A stretch of 64,000 bases of DNA from Ectocarpus siliculosus (Eukaryota; Sar; Phaeophyceae; Ectocarpales; Ectocarpaceae): the NCBI GenBank assembly GCA_000310025.1, contig FN649727.1, forward strand, positions 4,597,284 to 4,661,283, written 5' to 3'. The position numbers and the translations under genes are program-made. Positions 21,754 through 33,523 of the stretch are shown one piece after another. The notes under the pieces are model-generated. The model searched no databases, had not been told where the DNA came from, and was given only the letters and a program-made list of their open reading frames with translations. The stretch's first letter is position 1, and every line of letters begins with the position of its first letter.

Positions 21754-24700
21754 TCACACGACCTGCCCCGCCCAAATGTCGTTCGCCTCCAGCGGGGCGA
21801 AGTACAGGCGCTTCGATCGACAGGAGAGGACGATGCGGGTGTGCCCGATGAGGTCCTGCCCGACCAGCGCCAGCTGCCTGCTTCGCGGCTCGCGGATCGA
21901 GATGTCCCTCGCGATCGAGTCGAACACGGGCAGGTGTCCCACGTACACCGCCAGCCTTCCCTCGCTAGCGGTCTTGGCGTCCACGACGGACGCCAGCAAA
22001 ACGTGGCCCAACTGAATCTGAATGTCGTGTTTTTGAGGACGGGGGGGAATTCTGTTGTTTAGAGAGGCGAGTGCAGGAATGAAGCGAGACCGTGAGTGAT
22101 CAACACGAACGTTTTTTAATCTCTCGTGCTCTTATCCCACCCCGAGTCTCTTGTGTTGTGTAAATGTACCCGGTACTGCACTTGTCCCTGAGCGTTTGGC
22201 TTACTGGTCACTTGCTAGATACGTAGACTTGTCGGACGCGATGATAGAGTTTGCGCTCGAAACCGCTTTTGGATCGATGCATGAAAGAGCCGGCGATAGT
22301 GCCAAGTAGCCTTTCGAAGAAGAACCCACGCCCTCGACTCACCGTGTCAAATTGGGCACACATGAGAGGGAGCGATCGCCCGGTCTCTTGGGGATAGCTG
22401 CTGCTCTGCCCTGACGCCATGGAAGTCACATCCAGATCTCGCGCCGCCAGCCAATTTCCGACGGTTGTTGACGAGGCAAGGTCCAACACCCCCGTGAAGG
22501 GGCCTCCGCTGATCAATAGGCAGGGGAATCAGTGACAAACAGGAGGAAAAAAAATACAAAAACAAATCGGCGTGTTGGCGCAGCCTCCGGCGGGGGGACA
22601 ATAATCAATCAGACAAATAAGGACCTGTTCTAACGTTAAAAAGTTGCACCTAAATTGAGGACCCAATTTGGATGGACCTAATTGGGTTTTTGGGCAAAAA
22701 GGGCTTGCGTCGTTCTAACGTAATTTTACCACATCGAGGTTCAGCAACACTTACTAGGAAAAATAAATACAAACAAAGAAAGAGCACCCAAATGCGGCGG
22801 AATTGCTGCCGCGAGGTGACGTTGTGACCAACCAGGTAGAGCGATAGACCATGTGCACCACACGGGAGCTGTAAAAATATATCAGCACATACACGAAGCT
22901 AAGCATCAGCAGGCGGTGCCAGCGGTCCAAGCCTCATCCTCAGGCTTGCTCTACAACACTTATTTGGACTGTCTCGCCGCACACAATCGGCCGTTTACCT
23001 TTTGACATCGCACATATTGGAAACGGAAAGAAACCTCCACAGCAACCCAACAAGCGCGAAAAGTTGAAACGCTCACACAATCATTGCAATACAGCTATTA
23101 TTTCCCAGCAGCGGGCAGTGGGGGATACGTGTGGGGGCCGCACGGCCAGTGTGCCACATGCGGTCCAGTCAAGGGTAACGCCAACAACTTTTTTACGATA
23201 AAACAGGCCCTAAGGTGTCAGTATACATTTGCCACACGTTCCGCGTTGTCTATATTGCACTCTGGGGGGGGGGGGGCACGCACTGGCTGTTGCAACCGCG
23301 CGAAGTTCAGGGTGACCGTGGCGTAAAATAAAAGACCGAGACAACTGGACAGTAGATACATGTGCGGCATCTGTCGGTACCCGACCACTAACCAAACGAA
23401 CGTATTTCGGACGCCACAAACGTTATTGAGACCTGCAAGGCAGTCCACCCAGCCCCCCACCCCACCCCTCGACGCAATAGGTCCCATCGCAGCAAAACAG
23501 ATTGCCCAGACCAGACGGACGCAGGGAGCCCTAAAATGCTATGCTGCGCTCTCACAGCCACCCCTCCCGGAACCACAATGCTCCTGGTTGATGGGTGGCG
23601 TCTTTGTGCCGTGGGAAAGCAGGGAGTGAGTTGCGTCGCCCAAACGTGGGAGTACTATAGAGTTCGAAGTAAAGCGACGATTAGGCTAGTCAAGTCGAAT
23701 GGTTTTGATTTCGACTTCAATAGTACTCAAACAACCCACAGCTCGCAGGGGACGACCGGGCAATTTAACAGGTACGTCATGGTCGTGTGCCGAGTTGACT
23801 CCCCAGTATCCGATTTGAGTCTTCACGAAAACCTCACCAACGACCCGCCACAACACCTTGATTGTAGCATTGCGACACAATGGCTGATACACTCGCCCGT
23901 TTCGCTCCAGCGTGGTCAAACGGTTTTCTGGAAACCACATATCTTGGACGGCAGGATCGACCCGCGTCGGTATACGCCACGCACGTACCAGCCTCGAAAC
24001 AAGAAAAACGACGCCAGCACTATTCCGCGCTCACTCACCCGTTCAGCTCCATCTTGATGGCGAGCTTTCCCCCCGGCAGGCTTCCGCACTTGAGCCCCTC
24101 CAACAACGACGTGTCCACCAACCCCTGGTCGACAGCGCCCGCCACGTAAAACCTCGCCTCGTTCGTCTCGAAGTTAAGGTCGAGGTCGTACCTGTTCAAA
24201 AAATCCAGTCCGAGCACGCCTCCCGTGTTCGGGCCCAAGACCTTCACCTGGAGGAGACGCATTGGAGGAAAGACAATTGGGGTGTTGACCTTGGTTGGCT
24301 TTGCTAGCACCTCGAAAACACCGTTCGTTCTGAATTTCTATCCTGTGCTTGCCCTTTCTTCTCTGCTCTTCGGAGGAAAAGTGACAGAATTTCCATGGAG
24401 TTGAATTGAAGGCTATCCAAGGAGTGTGAACAAAACAAGAGAGCAAAAGTACGTCCCGCCACTCGCGGAGAAACACAAGTTATAGATGGGCAAGTTCAGA
24501 AACAAATGAAGGGTAGGGCGAAAAAAATTCAAAGCGAAAGAACATGTAGCCGGGGTACGCCGCGGCTTTCGACTGAAAACCTCGCAGTGTTTTTACCGTT
24601 TGGACATGAGTTCGAATTTTGACGAATTCACACCAACAGGCCGTTTGCCTAAGAACCATTAACTCATGTGTGTACACAACAGCAGTGTGCCACTAGCACC

Positions 24701-26760
24701 CCTTCGCGCTGCCCCCTGTCCGACCCAGTTGGACCACCCCCGCAACAAGCCCATCCCACCTGGACACACCCATCCCATGCATCCCGTGAAAATAGTGGAA
24801 CTCGATATAGATTACGGCAACAGCGCGCACGATGAATCTAATACTTGCCTGCTCGCTATTGGCCACCACGGCATCCATGACCAACAGGTAGTGGTCCCCG
24901 TGCTCGTGCCCTATCCGCGCAGCTGGCAGCTCGACGCACGCCCCGAAATCCGGCTGCCCCCCAATCCCAGGCCCTTCCAACACCCCCAATGCGTCTTTCG
25001 CCGTGGGCGTGATGAGCGTCGTTCGTCGAAGAGTGTCGAACGAAAAATGTACTGTGGCGTTAGCCGCCGGGAAGGGCATTGCAATCATGATCTGCAGCGG
25101 GGACAAACACGACGGGGGGGGGCGTGGGAGAGGCAACGGGGCAGCATGTGTATAATGGCCGCTAGGTGATGCCATTGCAGGTGTTTGTTTGTCCGCTTTG
25201 TGACTCAAGAATAAGCTGATAAACCCGGGTATCGGAGAGAAGAGACGTGACTTGGATGTGACACATGACCGACTTGGATGTCTTCGGTGCGCAAGTGCTG
25301 ACGGATGAGCGTGAACGGAGTATCAGGATGACGTCGGTAAGTGTTATCACCCCCCTCATGGGGCATAAACCAGACCCCCCTTCCAGGTGTTCCAAATACA
25401 CATGCATGCATTCGTATTTACAACATACATGCCGCTTCTCGGCCTTTCGCACATGAACAATATTTGTTCCTATTATACGCCTATGTTGGCGTTTGTGTCG
25501 ATTTTCTGGGTCCTTCCGTGTATCTATCTCTCTTTATTATTTCTTAGTTTGTACTCATATTTGGTAACTACAGCCTGTGGACCACGGAAGGCGTACGCGT
25601 CAGTTGGACCAGTACGGATGTCAGAAGGGACCGAGCAGAGGATGGAGAACGGGAAAAAGAAGCATGTCGCCGTTACACATGTTGAACAAGAGAGCCCGAA
25701 GTATTTGAGCAACGTGGTAGGGTCAATAGTAATGACCCACAGAATTGAACCAAATTATAATACACCGTCATCAACATGCCTTCGACCTGCTGCTACTGAC
25801 ACTGCTGCTTGCTCCTCTTGCGCTGTGGTTTCGCGATGGGCACATTACTTGAACCTGCTGCTAATTGCATCTACCATTCAAACACGGCCGCGACAAAGCA
25901 GCAGTGCTTTCTCGAGCAACAGGCGACAGAACTGCGTGCAAATGTTTCCTTCAACGTGCGCTGAGCGGACTGCTGGGAGCCCCTTTCATCAAGGTCCCAC
26001 ACCAGCCTAATGCTGCGGGGAGCGCCTGCGATACCCGCCATTTGTGCAAGCAACTACTGCTGTCAAACAAGGCAGTATTGCCTACGAGAGTTGAGATCTC
26101 TCATGCATGGATACCGGCACCCGTGTTCCGAAGACCCCGAAAGTCCATTCACAACGGCGGGTTGAGGTGACACTTGTCTCGAGAGAAATACTACAGTATT
26201 CTAGCACCTCTCCTTTTGGCAGCTCGCTGGCAAATATTACTCCTTGCTTCGGTTTAAACGGACCGAGGCAAGCTTCCCCATCGCTATCCCTCCTATCTCT
26301 ATCTCTCTTTGCAATGGGCCTGGGGCGGATTAATGTGTATGCCGGTGGGCAGAGAGGAACTATTTTTTACCTGCTCTCTGGGTTGCCCGGCCATTTTCAC
26401 GATCGGCATGGAGACGTATTTCATCGCTCTGCTCGCTCTCCGCTGCCAAGCGTCCTTGTTATAGTTCTTGTTCGGCCGATCGCCGCAGTCCCCGCCGCCG
26501 CCGTCGCCGGCCGCGGCAGCCATGGTGGTATGCAACACCCTTCTTCGACGAAATCCTTTGAACTCAACACGCCGATGTTGATGCTGCTGCTGCTGGTGCT
26601 GCTGCTTTTTTCGCTCCGCCTGATGACGGCTCGCTCGCGGACGCCTGAAGCTCGCGCAGGCTTCGCACGGAGGAGAGAACGCGAGGGGGTTGCACGACGA
26701 CCACCCCGTTGCCCCGACGAGGAGGCCCTCCGCAGCCAGCAACGAGACGTTCCACCTCAT
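21754..26760 (-). CDS. Tandem retropepsin-like aspartyl protease homologue, probably plastid-targeted
   Basis: Exons 26760-26371, 25091-24849, 24247-24039, 22508-22343 and 22017-21754 give 423 residues with matching phases (0, 0, 2, 0). The N-terminus MRWNVSLLAAEGLLVGA followed by NPLAFSPP looks like a plastid presequence with an A-F cleavage step. Two aspartyl-protease lobes follow. Lobe 1 has HFSFDTLRRTTLITP (Asp149) and ends GGVLGLDFLNRYDLDLNFE. Lobe 2 has TGVLDLASSTTVGNW (Asp290) and ends SRQLALVGQDLIG. In pepsin-like enzymes both motifs read D-T/S-G; here they read D-T-L and D-L-A, so catalysis is doubtful. Intron 2 uses a GC donor (GAGCAG/GCAAGT). The join of exons 1 and 2 over a 1.28-kb intron is the least certain part; another exon could be missed there. 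Confidence 0.7.
25582..25641. repeat. Dispersed repeat, copy 1 (partner at 40180-40240)
   Basis: The sequence CCACGGAA..GC, AGTTG.ACCAGTACGGAT, AGAAG and GAGC.GAG occurs in the same order and orientation here and at 40180-40240. The minus-strand reading of both copies keeps a peptide like S-x-I-R-T-G-x-T and A-F-R-G. This copy lies in intron 1 of the protease-like gene. Confidence 0.6.
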
Positions 26761-28194
26761 GCAGCGGCAGAGGCGGAAACAGACAGCTGTGCTTCCTTTT
26801 TTTACCGTGCGCGACGATGAAAAGATGCGCGACGCGGGGCCCCCTTTTATATGGGAGGGAGGGGGTGCGGTGGGGTTCAAAAAGAAAAATACATAAACAA
26901 TTCATGACGTCATTCTCTCGATGACTCATCGTGTGTCATGTGTCAACCGAGTCAACCCCGCACCCTGTCATCTCAAAAAAAAAAAAGCGCTCAGATTGGC
27001 ACACGCCGTGCACGCATCATCTCACGTATACTTTTAGCCACCTGTCAAAGCGAGAGCGAACGCCCAGTTATTTACGCAACAGTGGCCCCTCGAGAGCACA
27101 TAGGCATCTTCTCGGATCACAGCTGACCATCCAGGTTCCCTCTGCGACATTATCAGAGCTTGTCTTCCGCCGCGGCGAGACCCGGGCTGGTGACACCTCA
27201 GAAGGGCGAAAGGTGAGCAAGCCTACATGTACCCTGCAAGATGGAGTCTGAGAGTCTGAGGGACAACCCATGGTCTGAGCCGCGTTTGAGACACAGCCGC
27301 AGAGCAATGGCACCTCAAATGTTTACGGTATAGTTGCTCGCTTTTCCTATTATCTGCCTAGATCAAGCCTCCCGGCAATACAATAGAATCAATGCTGGTG
27401 GAGGGTTCAGAGTGTGCAGCGTGTTCTGGAACAGCTGTGATGTACAAGTATGCACCTGCTGTCGATTGTGTTTGATTTTGAGTCGCATCAAACTGTCTAT
27501 AATAGCAGCAGTCGTAGACAATACCAGCTGTTTATGTGTAACCACTGCTGCGTTCCGTGGGGCTACGTACGGGGCGAATTGGCAGGGTGCCTGTAGCGTG
27601 AGAGGCCTGCATGTTGGACAAGCGGTCGAATGAATCGAAGGCATGTAGCTGTTGACTCACACACGCGTATCCCGAATTTGTACAATGTAAAAGACGGATG
27701 TCGTCTCCTTATTGGAAGAAGCTACAATGTATAGTCAATAGTTTGCACGATGGATGCTGTAAATATAGCACTAGTTGGAAAATTGCGCACTTATTATATG
27801 CATACAGTACGAGGCTTCGAATGGGCGGTATTACTCTGTTTTTATCCCGCTCCACCAACTGAAGTAATATGTATTTGGTCGGCCACAACGTCCACACGCA
27901 ATCTGGGTGACCGACAGGCACTTGGCGAATTCACGGGGGGACTCTTTCGCAACCACGACCACCCACTAAGACTGAAGTTGTTTTGTCTCGTTTGTTCCGT
28001 CGACTCAACTTTTTCCCAACTCTAATGCGGGAATAGATTGGTCCATACATCTTCTGTGCTCAAAGACCGCACACGATCTCCAGTGTGCCTGCCACCCTTC
28101 CCTTATCTCGCCCCCCCCGTCCTCCGCTGCTTCCCCCCTCTTTGCATCTCTGCTGTCCGTGTGCAGGAGCAGCCGTTACGAGCAAATTTTGGTG
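26761..28194. other. Divergent intergenic region between protease-like gene and second sigma factor
   Basis: The region must hold promoters for both genes. Near the protease-like gene it carries TGACGTCA and TGACTCA. Near the sigma factor, a pyrimidine-rich tract (about 28080-28160) ending GTGTGCAG at about 28166 looks like a splice acceptor, so the sigma factor probably has an intron in its 5' UTR. No other gene was seen. Confidence 0.55.
26905..26928. promoter_or_regulatory. Paired bZIP-type sites TGACGTCA and TGACTCA
   Basis: A perfect palindromic TGACGTCA (26905-26912) is followed 9 bases later by TGACTCA (26922-26928), 145-168 bp upstream of the protease-like start codon. TGACGT is the reported core bound by aureochromes, the blue-light bZIP regulators of stramenopiles, and is also bound by CREB/TGA factors. 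The occurrence is seen in the sequence; any regulatory role is inferred. Confidence 0.45.
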
Positions 28195-29745
28195 ATGGGG
28201 TCCCAAGCGCGGAGAAGACGGCCAACGCGACCATCGCCCAACACTTGCCCGTTTCTCACGAGAGCCCTGGGCGTCGCTTGTCTTGCCGGGGCTACATCCC
28301 TCTCCGCCGGCTTCGTGACGCCAGCGGGCTGCCGTGGAGGGTTCTACGGGATCAACAGTGCCGCCGCCGCCGCAGCCGCCTCTGCGACGACGGTCCGTCA
28401 ACGCGGCAGTGTCGGCGGTAGCAAGAACCCTGTCGGCGGCCGCGATGGCCCGATTAGATTACGGAGAAACCACCTGGCCATGGTATCGGCCACCGCGGAG
28501 CCCCCGGCGGCCACCGCCACCGACGCCGACGCATGGGCGGGCGCGACGCGCGGACGACGAGCACGGGGAGGAGCGCGACGGACACCGGCCCTCACGACAG
28601 AGGAGGAGCGAGCGCTGCTTGCCAAGATCAAGAACGCACGGACGCTGAGAGATATTCAGCGAGGCTTGGAAGCAGCGGCGGCGACGGCGGCGGGAAGGGG
28701 AGAAAAGGGGGCTTTGGGGGACGGACGATCTGCAGACGGCGGTGCAGGGACGGCGGTGACGATGGGGGCGTGGGCGCGGGAGGCCGGGGTGGAGGTGGAG
28801 GACCTGCCGCGCGTCCTGCAGGAAGGGATCGAGGCGAAGCAGACGCTGGTGGAGCGCAACATGCCGATGGTCATCCGAATGGTCGAGGGGCAGTACCGGT
28901 GGCGCCTCCGCGGCGGCCAGGTCTCCTTCGCCGACCTCCTCCAGGAGGGCGCGTACGCGCTCGGCGTGGCGGCGGAGCGGTTCGACCCGACCATGCCCAA
29001 CCGCTTCCTCACATACGCGCTGTACACGGTGCGGGACAAGCTGGACGTTGCGCTGGCCCGCGGCAACTCCGCGATCAGCGTGCCGGCGACGGCCCTCAAG
29101 GAGGTGCACCGCGCCCGGCGGGAGCTCACCGGCCGGTTGGGGCGGACCCCTTCCGAGGCGGAGCTCGCCAACTTCTTCGCGAACGGGGTGGTGGTGGTGG
29201 GCGATGCCGAGCCGGCGGCGTCGGCCGGGGATGGTGGAATCCGTCGCGGTGGCGCTGATGGGGACCGCGGCCGGTCAACGGCTGCCGGGAGGCGCGCCAG
29301 GGCCGTGACTGACGGGGAGTTCGCGGTCAAGGCCGCCTCCAGCGACAGAGAGGCGCGACAGCAGGCCAGGACGCGCAGGAGGCGGCTTAACCTGCTGTCG
29401 GCGGTGCAGAAGGTTACCAGCATCGACCGGCTCATCCGGGCCAGCGACGGGAGCACCATGGTGCCCCTGGTGGACACCCTCGTGGGGGACCTCGAGGACG
29501 GCCAGCCGCGCTCGGCGGGCGGCGATATCGCGGAACTCCTCCCGAGGGTGCTCACGCCCCGCCAGGCGAGCCTCGTGCGGATGGCGTGCGGGCTGTCGGA
29601 CGGGAAGCCGATGACGATGGCGGAGTGCTCGAAGGAGCTCTCCCTGAGCGTCGCGAGAACGAAGAGCCTGTTCGACAGCAGCCTTCAGAAGCTGAGAGCA
29701 GCGGCGGAGGCGGATGACCTTGGCAGGCTGGTGCGACAACCGTGA
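28195..29745 (+). CDS. Nuclear-encoded plastid sigma-70 factor (second, divergent)
   Basis: Single-exon gene of 516 residues. The start MGSQARRRRP leads into a hydrophobic segment (LGVACLAGATSLSAGFVTP, residues 25-43), consistent with a heterokont plastid presequence. A long Ala/Gly/Arg-rich stretch follows. Sigma region 1.2/2 begins at TTEEERALLAKI (about residue 134), and region 2 reads RNMPMVIRMV, QVSFADLLQEGAYALGVAAERFDP and RFLTYALYTVRDKL. Region 3 is near ISVPATALKEVHRARREL with GRTPSEAELANFF. Region 4 is LTPRQASLVRMACGL with AECSKELSLSVARTKSLFDSSLQKL. Region 4 is weaker than in the other sigma factor of this window, and an insert of about 65 residues (331-395) separates regions 3 and 4. 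Very GC-rich, so long antisense open frames occur and are ignored. Confidence 0.85.
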   Translation: MGSQARRRRPTRPSPNTCPFLTRALGVACLAGATSLSAGFVTPAGCRGGFYGINSAAAAAAASATTVRQRGSVGGSKNPVGGRDGPIRLRRNHLAMVSATAEPPAATATDADAWAGATRGRRARGGARRTPALTTEEERALLAKIKNARTLRDIQRGLEAAAATAAGRGEKGALGDGRSADGGAGTAVTMGAWAREAGVEVEDLPRVLQEGIEAKQTLVERNMPMVIRMVEGQYRWRLRGGQVSFADLLQEGAYALGVAAERFDPTMPNRFLTYALYTVRDKLDVALARGNSAISVPATALKEVHRARRELTGRLGRTPSEAELANFFANGVVVVGDAEPAASAGDGGIRRGGADGDRGRSTAAGRRARAVTDGEFAVKAASSDREARQQARTRRRRLNLLSAVQKVTSIDRLIRASDGSTMVPLVDTLVGDLEDGQPRSAGGDIAELLPRVLTPRQASLVRMACGLSDGKPMTMAECSKELSLSVARTKSLFDSSLQKLRAAAEADDLGRLVRQP

Positions 29746-32700
29746 CCTGGCTCCACCGCGTTCGTGATGTGTACGGGGCGAAAACGAGTCAACGCGTTAG
29801 CCCCCCATTGCATCACAGCAGTCGTAGGGAGGGATCACGAGTGTGAAAAAAGAGCCTTCCGTCCCCAATATGTAAGGACAGAAGTAAATGCGAAAAAATT
29901 GAGTTGGCGGTTTGCCGGTGCTTGGCCTCCGGTTGTTAGAGTGTGAAGCCGGCTGGCTGCGGGTGGCCTGTATCAAGGTGGCAGGCACCGCCGTGTGTGT
30001 CGTTCGTTGTTGTTTTATTTCATTGAGAAGACGGGGGCCAACGTTGGGAATATATTTGTCCTGGTGGCGCTGGAGGCCGGCCGGGTGCATCTGCTCTTTT
30101 GTACAAAGTGGTGCAGGTGGATTCGATTTTGTGAATGGGCTTATTTTGGCTAGTTGAGACCGTGGGAAGTGGTTATTATCCATGGAAGACCGCGTTTTTT
30201 GTGCTCTCCAATCTTGTGTTGCGAAACTCGGGTTGTGGTGCGAATGTGTAGCTGCCAAGAGCGCCCTGCCGGGTACTTGCAACAATATTTTTGAAATTTT
30301 GTCACGTACAGCCAGCTAGCTGTGTTGAGGCGATCAGTCGTCAAGTGTGGAATTTTTTTTTTCTTCCGATTTGCGTGTTCTGCTTGGCTATTGTAGCCTG
30401 GGGGGGGTCGTGCCATTCTGGTCGGTCGTTTTGTCTACGGCAGGGTGAGATGGAAGTTTTGGTGTGTGCGTGTGTGTGGCCAGCAACACATCGCACAGAG
30501 AGAATTAGAGCTTGGAGGTGACGTGGTGGTCGCGCGAGTCTGACATCCGTTGACTTCGTTTTTGTTTGTGTTAATCGGACAGGAAGCGGGTGAAGTCGAT
30601 GATGATGGTCAACGACCGAGAATTTATTCCATTCCAACAAAGTGTGGAAATGGCGTTTCAGGGTTAGCTCTGAACGGCGCCATGTATGCTTGACTTGAGG
30701 TCAATACAGACCACGTTTCGCGTAACGCTCAAACGTACTAACCTGGTCTCTGTCCAGGCGCTGGTCTAAAAGCCTAGTCAGTTATAGGTTGTCACCGGCA
30801 GCCGCTGCAAGAAAATGTTAACCCTTTATGAAAAGAGTCGTCTGCAGACAACTGCCGGAAGAAAAACATGTTGCAACCAATTGTTTGCAAGCAACAACTG
30901 GTTAGGCAGGGAACCTCCAACGGCTTCAGTAGCGACTACTGGCGGTCGTCGTTGGTCCGCCATGCCTCTCTCGCTCTTTCAACTCCGAAAAAAAACCAGC
31001 GAAGGTCGGCGATGCGTCTCTGTCCATGATTCTCTCGGCACTACTGTATGTAGCGTGCAAGTTCCCGGCTCTTTATCCCGAATTATCGCTGTAGTCGCAC
31101 CTTGCATTGGCACCGACATATGTCGTCATGTCTAGCCCACTTTTGCAGCAACAGGTTTTTGTGGCTGTTGCTTGGTTGTATTGGGAAGCCTCGACATTCG
31201 GCAAGAAGCTCTTTCTTTGAGACCAACAGAATAATACGTTACAAAGCACAGAAGAGCAAGGACACCTGCCCGAAAACAGTTTCAAGCCATTGTATCGGAG
31301 CCGGTCGTAATATTTGGTTTTCCAAACCCGCCCATGTCACCACAAAAAAAAAAAAACGTCTGTAACTCCCAATAAGACCAATTGACAACTGAACCCTTCA
31401 ACAAACCTGGCGCTCATCACACAGACGGGGGCTGTCCTGTCCCTAGTTCCTCCAAGGCTTTCTCCGTGACCCTCGAAGGTAAAAAAACACAGGCCAGTGC
31501 AATTCATACAACTCGTAAGCAATACTACAAAAATGGTTTAAGACACCGCCGCTGTGGTTGGTTCCGCAGCCGAACGCCGCTGGCGCTGCTGCTGCTGCTG
31601 CTGCTTTGCTAGATAACCAGAGAGCGCCGGGTTCCCCTGCACCTCCACAAATACTGTTGCTGCCGCTGACAACAACACAAGAGCCACCATGTCACCACAA
31701 GTTGGTACCTTTGGTCATCATCCGACAGCAGTCACAAGTTCGGAATGGAATACCCACTCCGCGGAACTGTTGTAGGTCGACGACACCGCAACTTCCTTCG
31801 GGGCGAGGTAGATGCACGCGCAAAGACATGCGGAAGGCCGGAAGAAACGACGAGAGAAATCACGCAACCTAACCAAAACTAATGGCACCAAAATATGAAA
31901 ATATGTTATTTACGACGCTTTTCCCGCTCCTACCAGGGCACTGAACGCCAACAACTGAATCGACGAGGAGCGCGAGCAAGCTCCCTTTTATTCCACATCA
32001 GGGCTCACGAGCAAGCCCCACCACGCTCCGCCCCCAACCAAATTTTGTCCCGCGGTGAAACACGCGTTTGTTCCCCCGTCGTAGCGTTAACCCGCTGCTC
32101 TAGAAGCACCGTGCTCATTTTGCTAGCATCGCCCGCCCGAATCGGTTGACCAATGAGAACGGCACAAACACGCGCTGAGGGGCAGCTGTCCTGCCGCGGT
32201 GGGTGCGTGCTGTACAGAAACGAAATCCGGTGTTTCTCCTACCCCTATTGTAGCCAGCGGTTTCACAAGCCTCACAACCACGGTTGGTGGCGGCGTCCAG
32301 CGAACACAGACTTCAAAAACAAGAGACGGGACGGACTACTTCGCGATACAACGACGACAAACACAAAACACGCTCTCTAGGGACCAGCAAGAAGCAAAAC
32401 CAAGCCCTGCGTCGTCCTGCAGCGTTCTCAAGCACCAAAAAAGACAGGATTGAACGGAAAAGGTATGAATAATAATATGTTTACGGCGCCAAACACGCGC
32501 AACACAGAAAAAACCGTACCCGCACACTTCGAGAGCCCGACGTAAAACCACCGGTGTGTCAGTCCTCTGCTGCACCAACCAATCGGTCGCCCGGCCTACA
32601 GGCCGATTTGCGACAAGAATAGGGGTGGGCAGTACAGCCCCGTACCGAAAAAAGATGTGGCACACGGCCAAGAGGTAGCCACGTGCACTGAACAACCTCG

Positions 32701-33523
32701 TCTGTGCCAACAGACCAGTTGCAAGCTGAGACACGGTGCGGAACCGACAAACCAGCGACAAAACGGGATGGCCACCCTCACAGATCGCCGCTAATGGTCA
32801 GACAGCACGTTCGGTGTAATCCGCCCTCCCACCAGAAGAACCTGACCCGACGTTCCCAGCGACAACGAGGACATTCCGCGTCGCCCCGGCGCCTCCTCCT
32901 CCTCCTCCTCCCCGCGACCCACAGCTTGCACGCCCCCACGGTACACCCCCTTCCGCCGCTTCCTGAAACAATGCGAGTGAGCTCGCATCAGCGGTTGGAG
33001 CACGCCGTGCTTGCTCCCCTACTTCTCTTCCCTCCGCTCCTCCTTGACGCTCGCCGGCACACCCTCCACTGCAGACGCCAGGAAGGCCAACCGCGTGCGC
33101 TCCGCTCTGCGGGCTCCCCCGAGAGCCTCGCCCGCATCGCTACACCGCTGGCGACGCCTATGCCGGCCGCTTCTAGTGCCAAGCTCCTTGCACCGCCCTT
33201 TCACGTCGGCCGTCGTAACACTCAGCCAATACCACGCGAAGGAGTTGGTGCACCTGCTGCCCTACGGCTCTGTTCTGTCTATGGCCAGACCAGTCCATGC
33301 CGTAGCTCCAAAATATCCCCCCACACACTAGGGGAAGGACGTGCGACATTGCGTTGTGTATGGCGCTGCAAGTACACTGCTGCTGCCTCCGCCGCCGCCG
33401 CCGCTGCTGCTGCTGTTGGTTCTCTCGTCCCATCAGTTCCTTGGAGTCATGTCGCCACAACAGCACCAAGCTTGGATCTACGAGACTACCACCGCCAGCA
33501 GAATCCCCCCCCCCCCCCCCGCG
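29746..33523. other. Convergent intergenic region after the second sigma factor and transporter
   Basis: Both flanking genes end here. No frame longer than about 110 codons up to 32.7 kb shows domain motifs. Open frames near 32704-33650 are pyrimidine-rich and proline/serine biased, without homology features. A poly-C run of 16 lies at about 33505-33520, next to the transporter stop codon. Confidence 0.55.

Noticed and set aside
25265-25338. Plus-strand exon-like piece ending at a good GTAAGT donor (MTDLDVFGAQVLTDERERSI)
   Set aside because: No partner exon on the plus strand could be found, and it sits in an intron of the minus-strand protease-like gene.
25240-25345. Minus-strand stretch with DTPFTLI as a possible extra protease exon
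   Set aside because: No usable acceptor or donor flanks it, and the flanking exons 26371 and 25091 join in phase without it.
28533-29555. Long open frames in other frames and antisense to the second sigma factor (up to about 300 codons)
   Set aside because: They are by-products of high GC content. Only the frame with sigma regions 2 and 4 shows conserved motifs.
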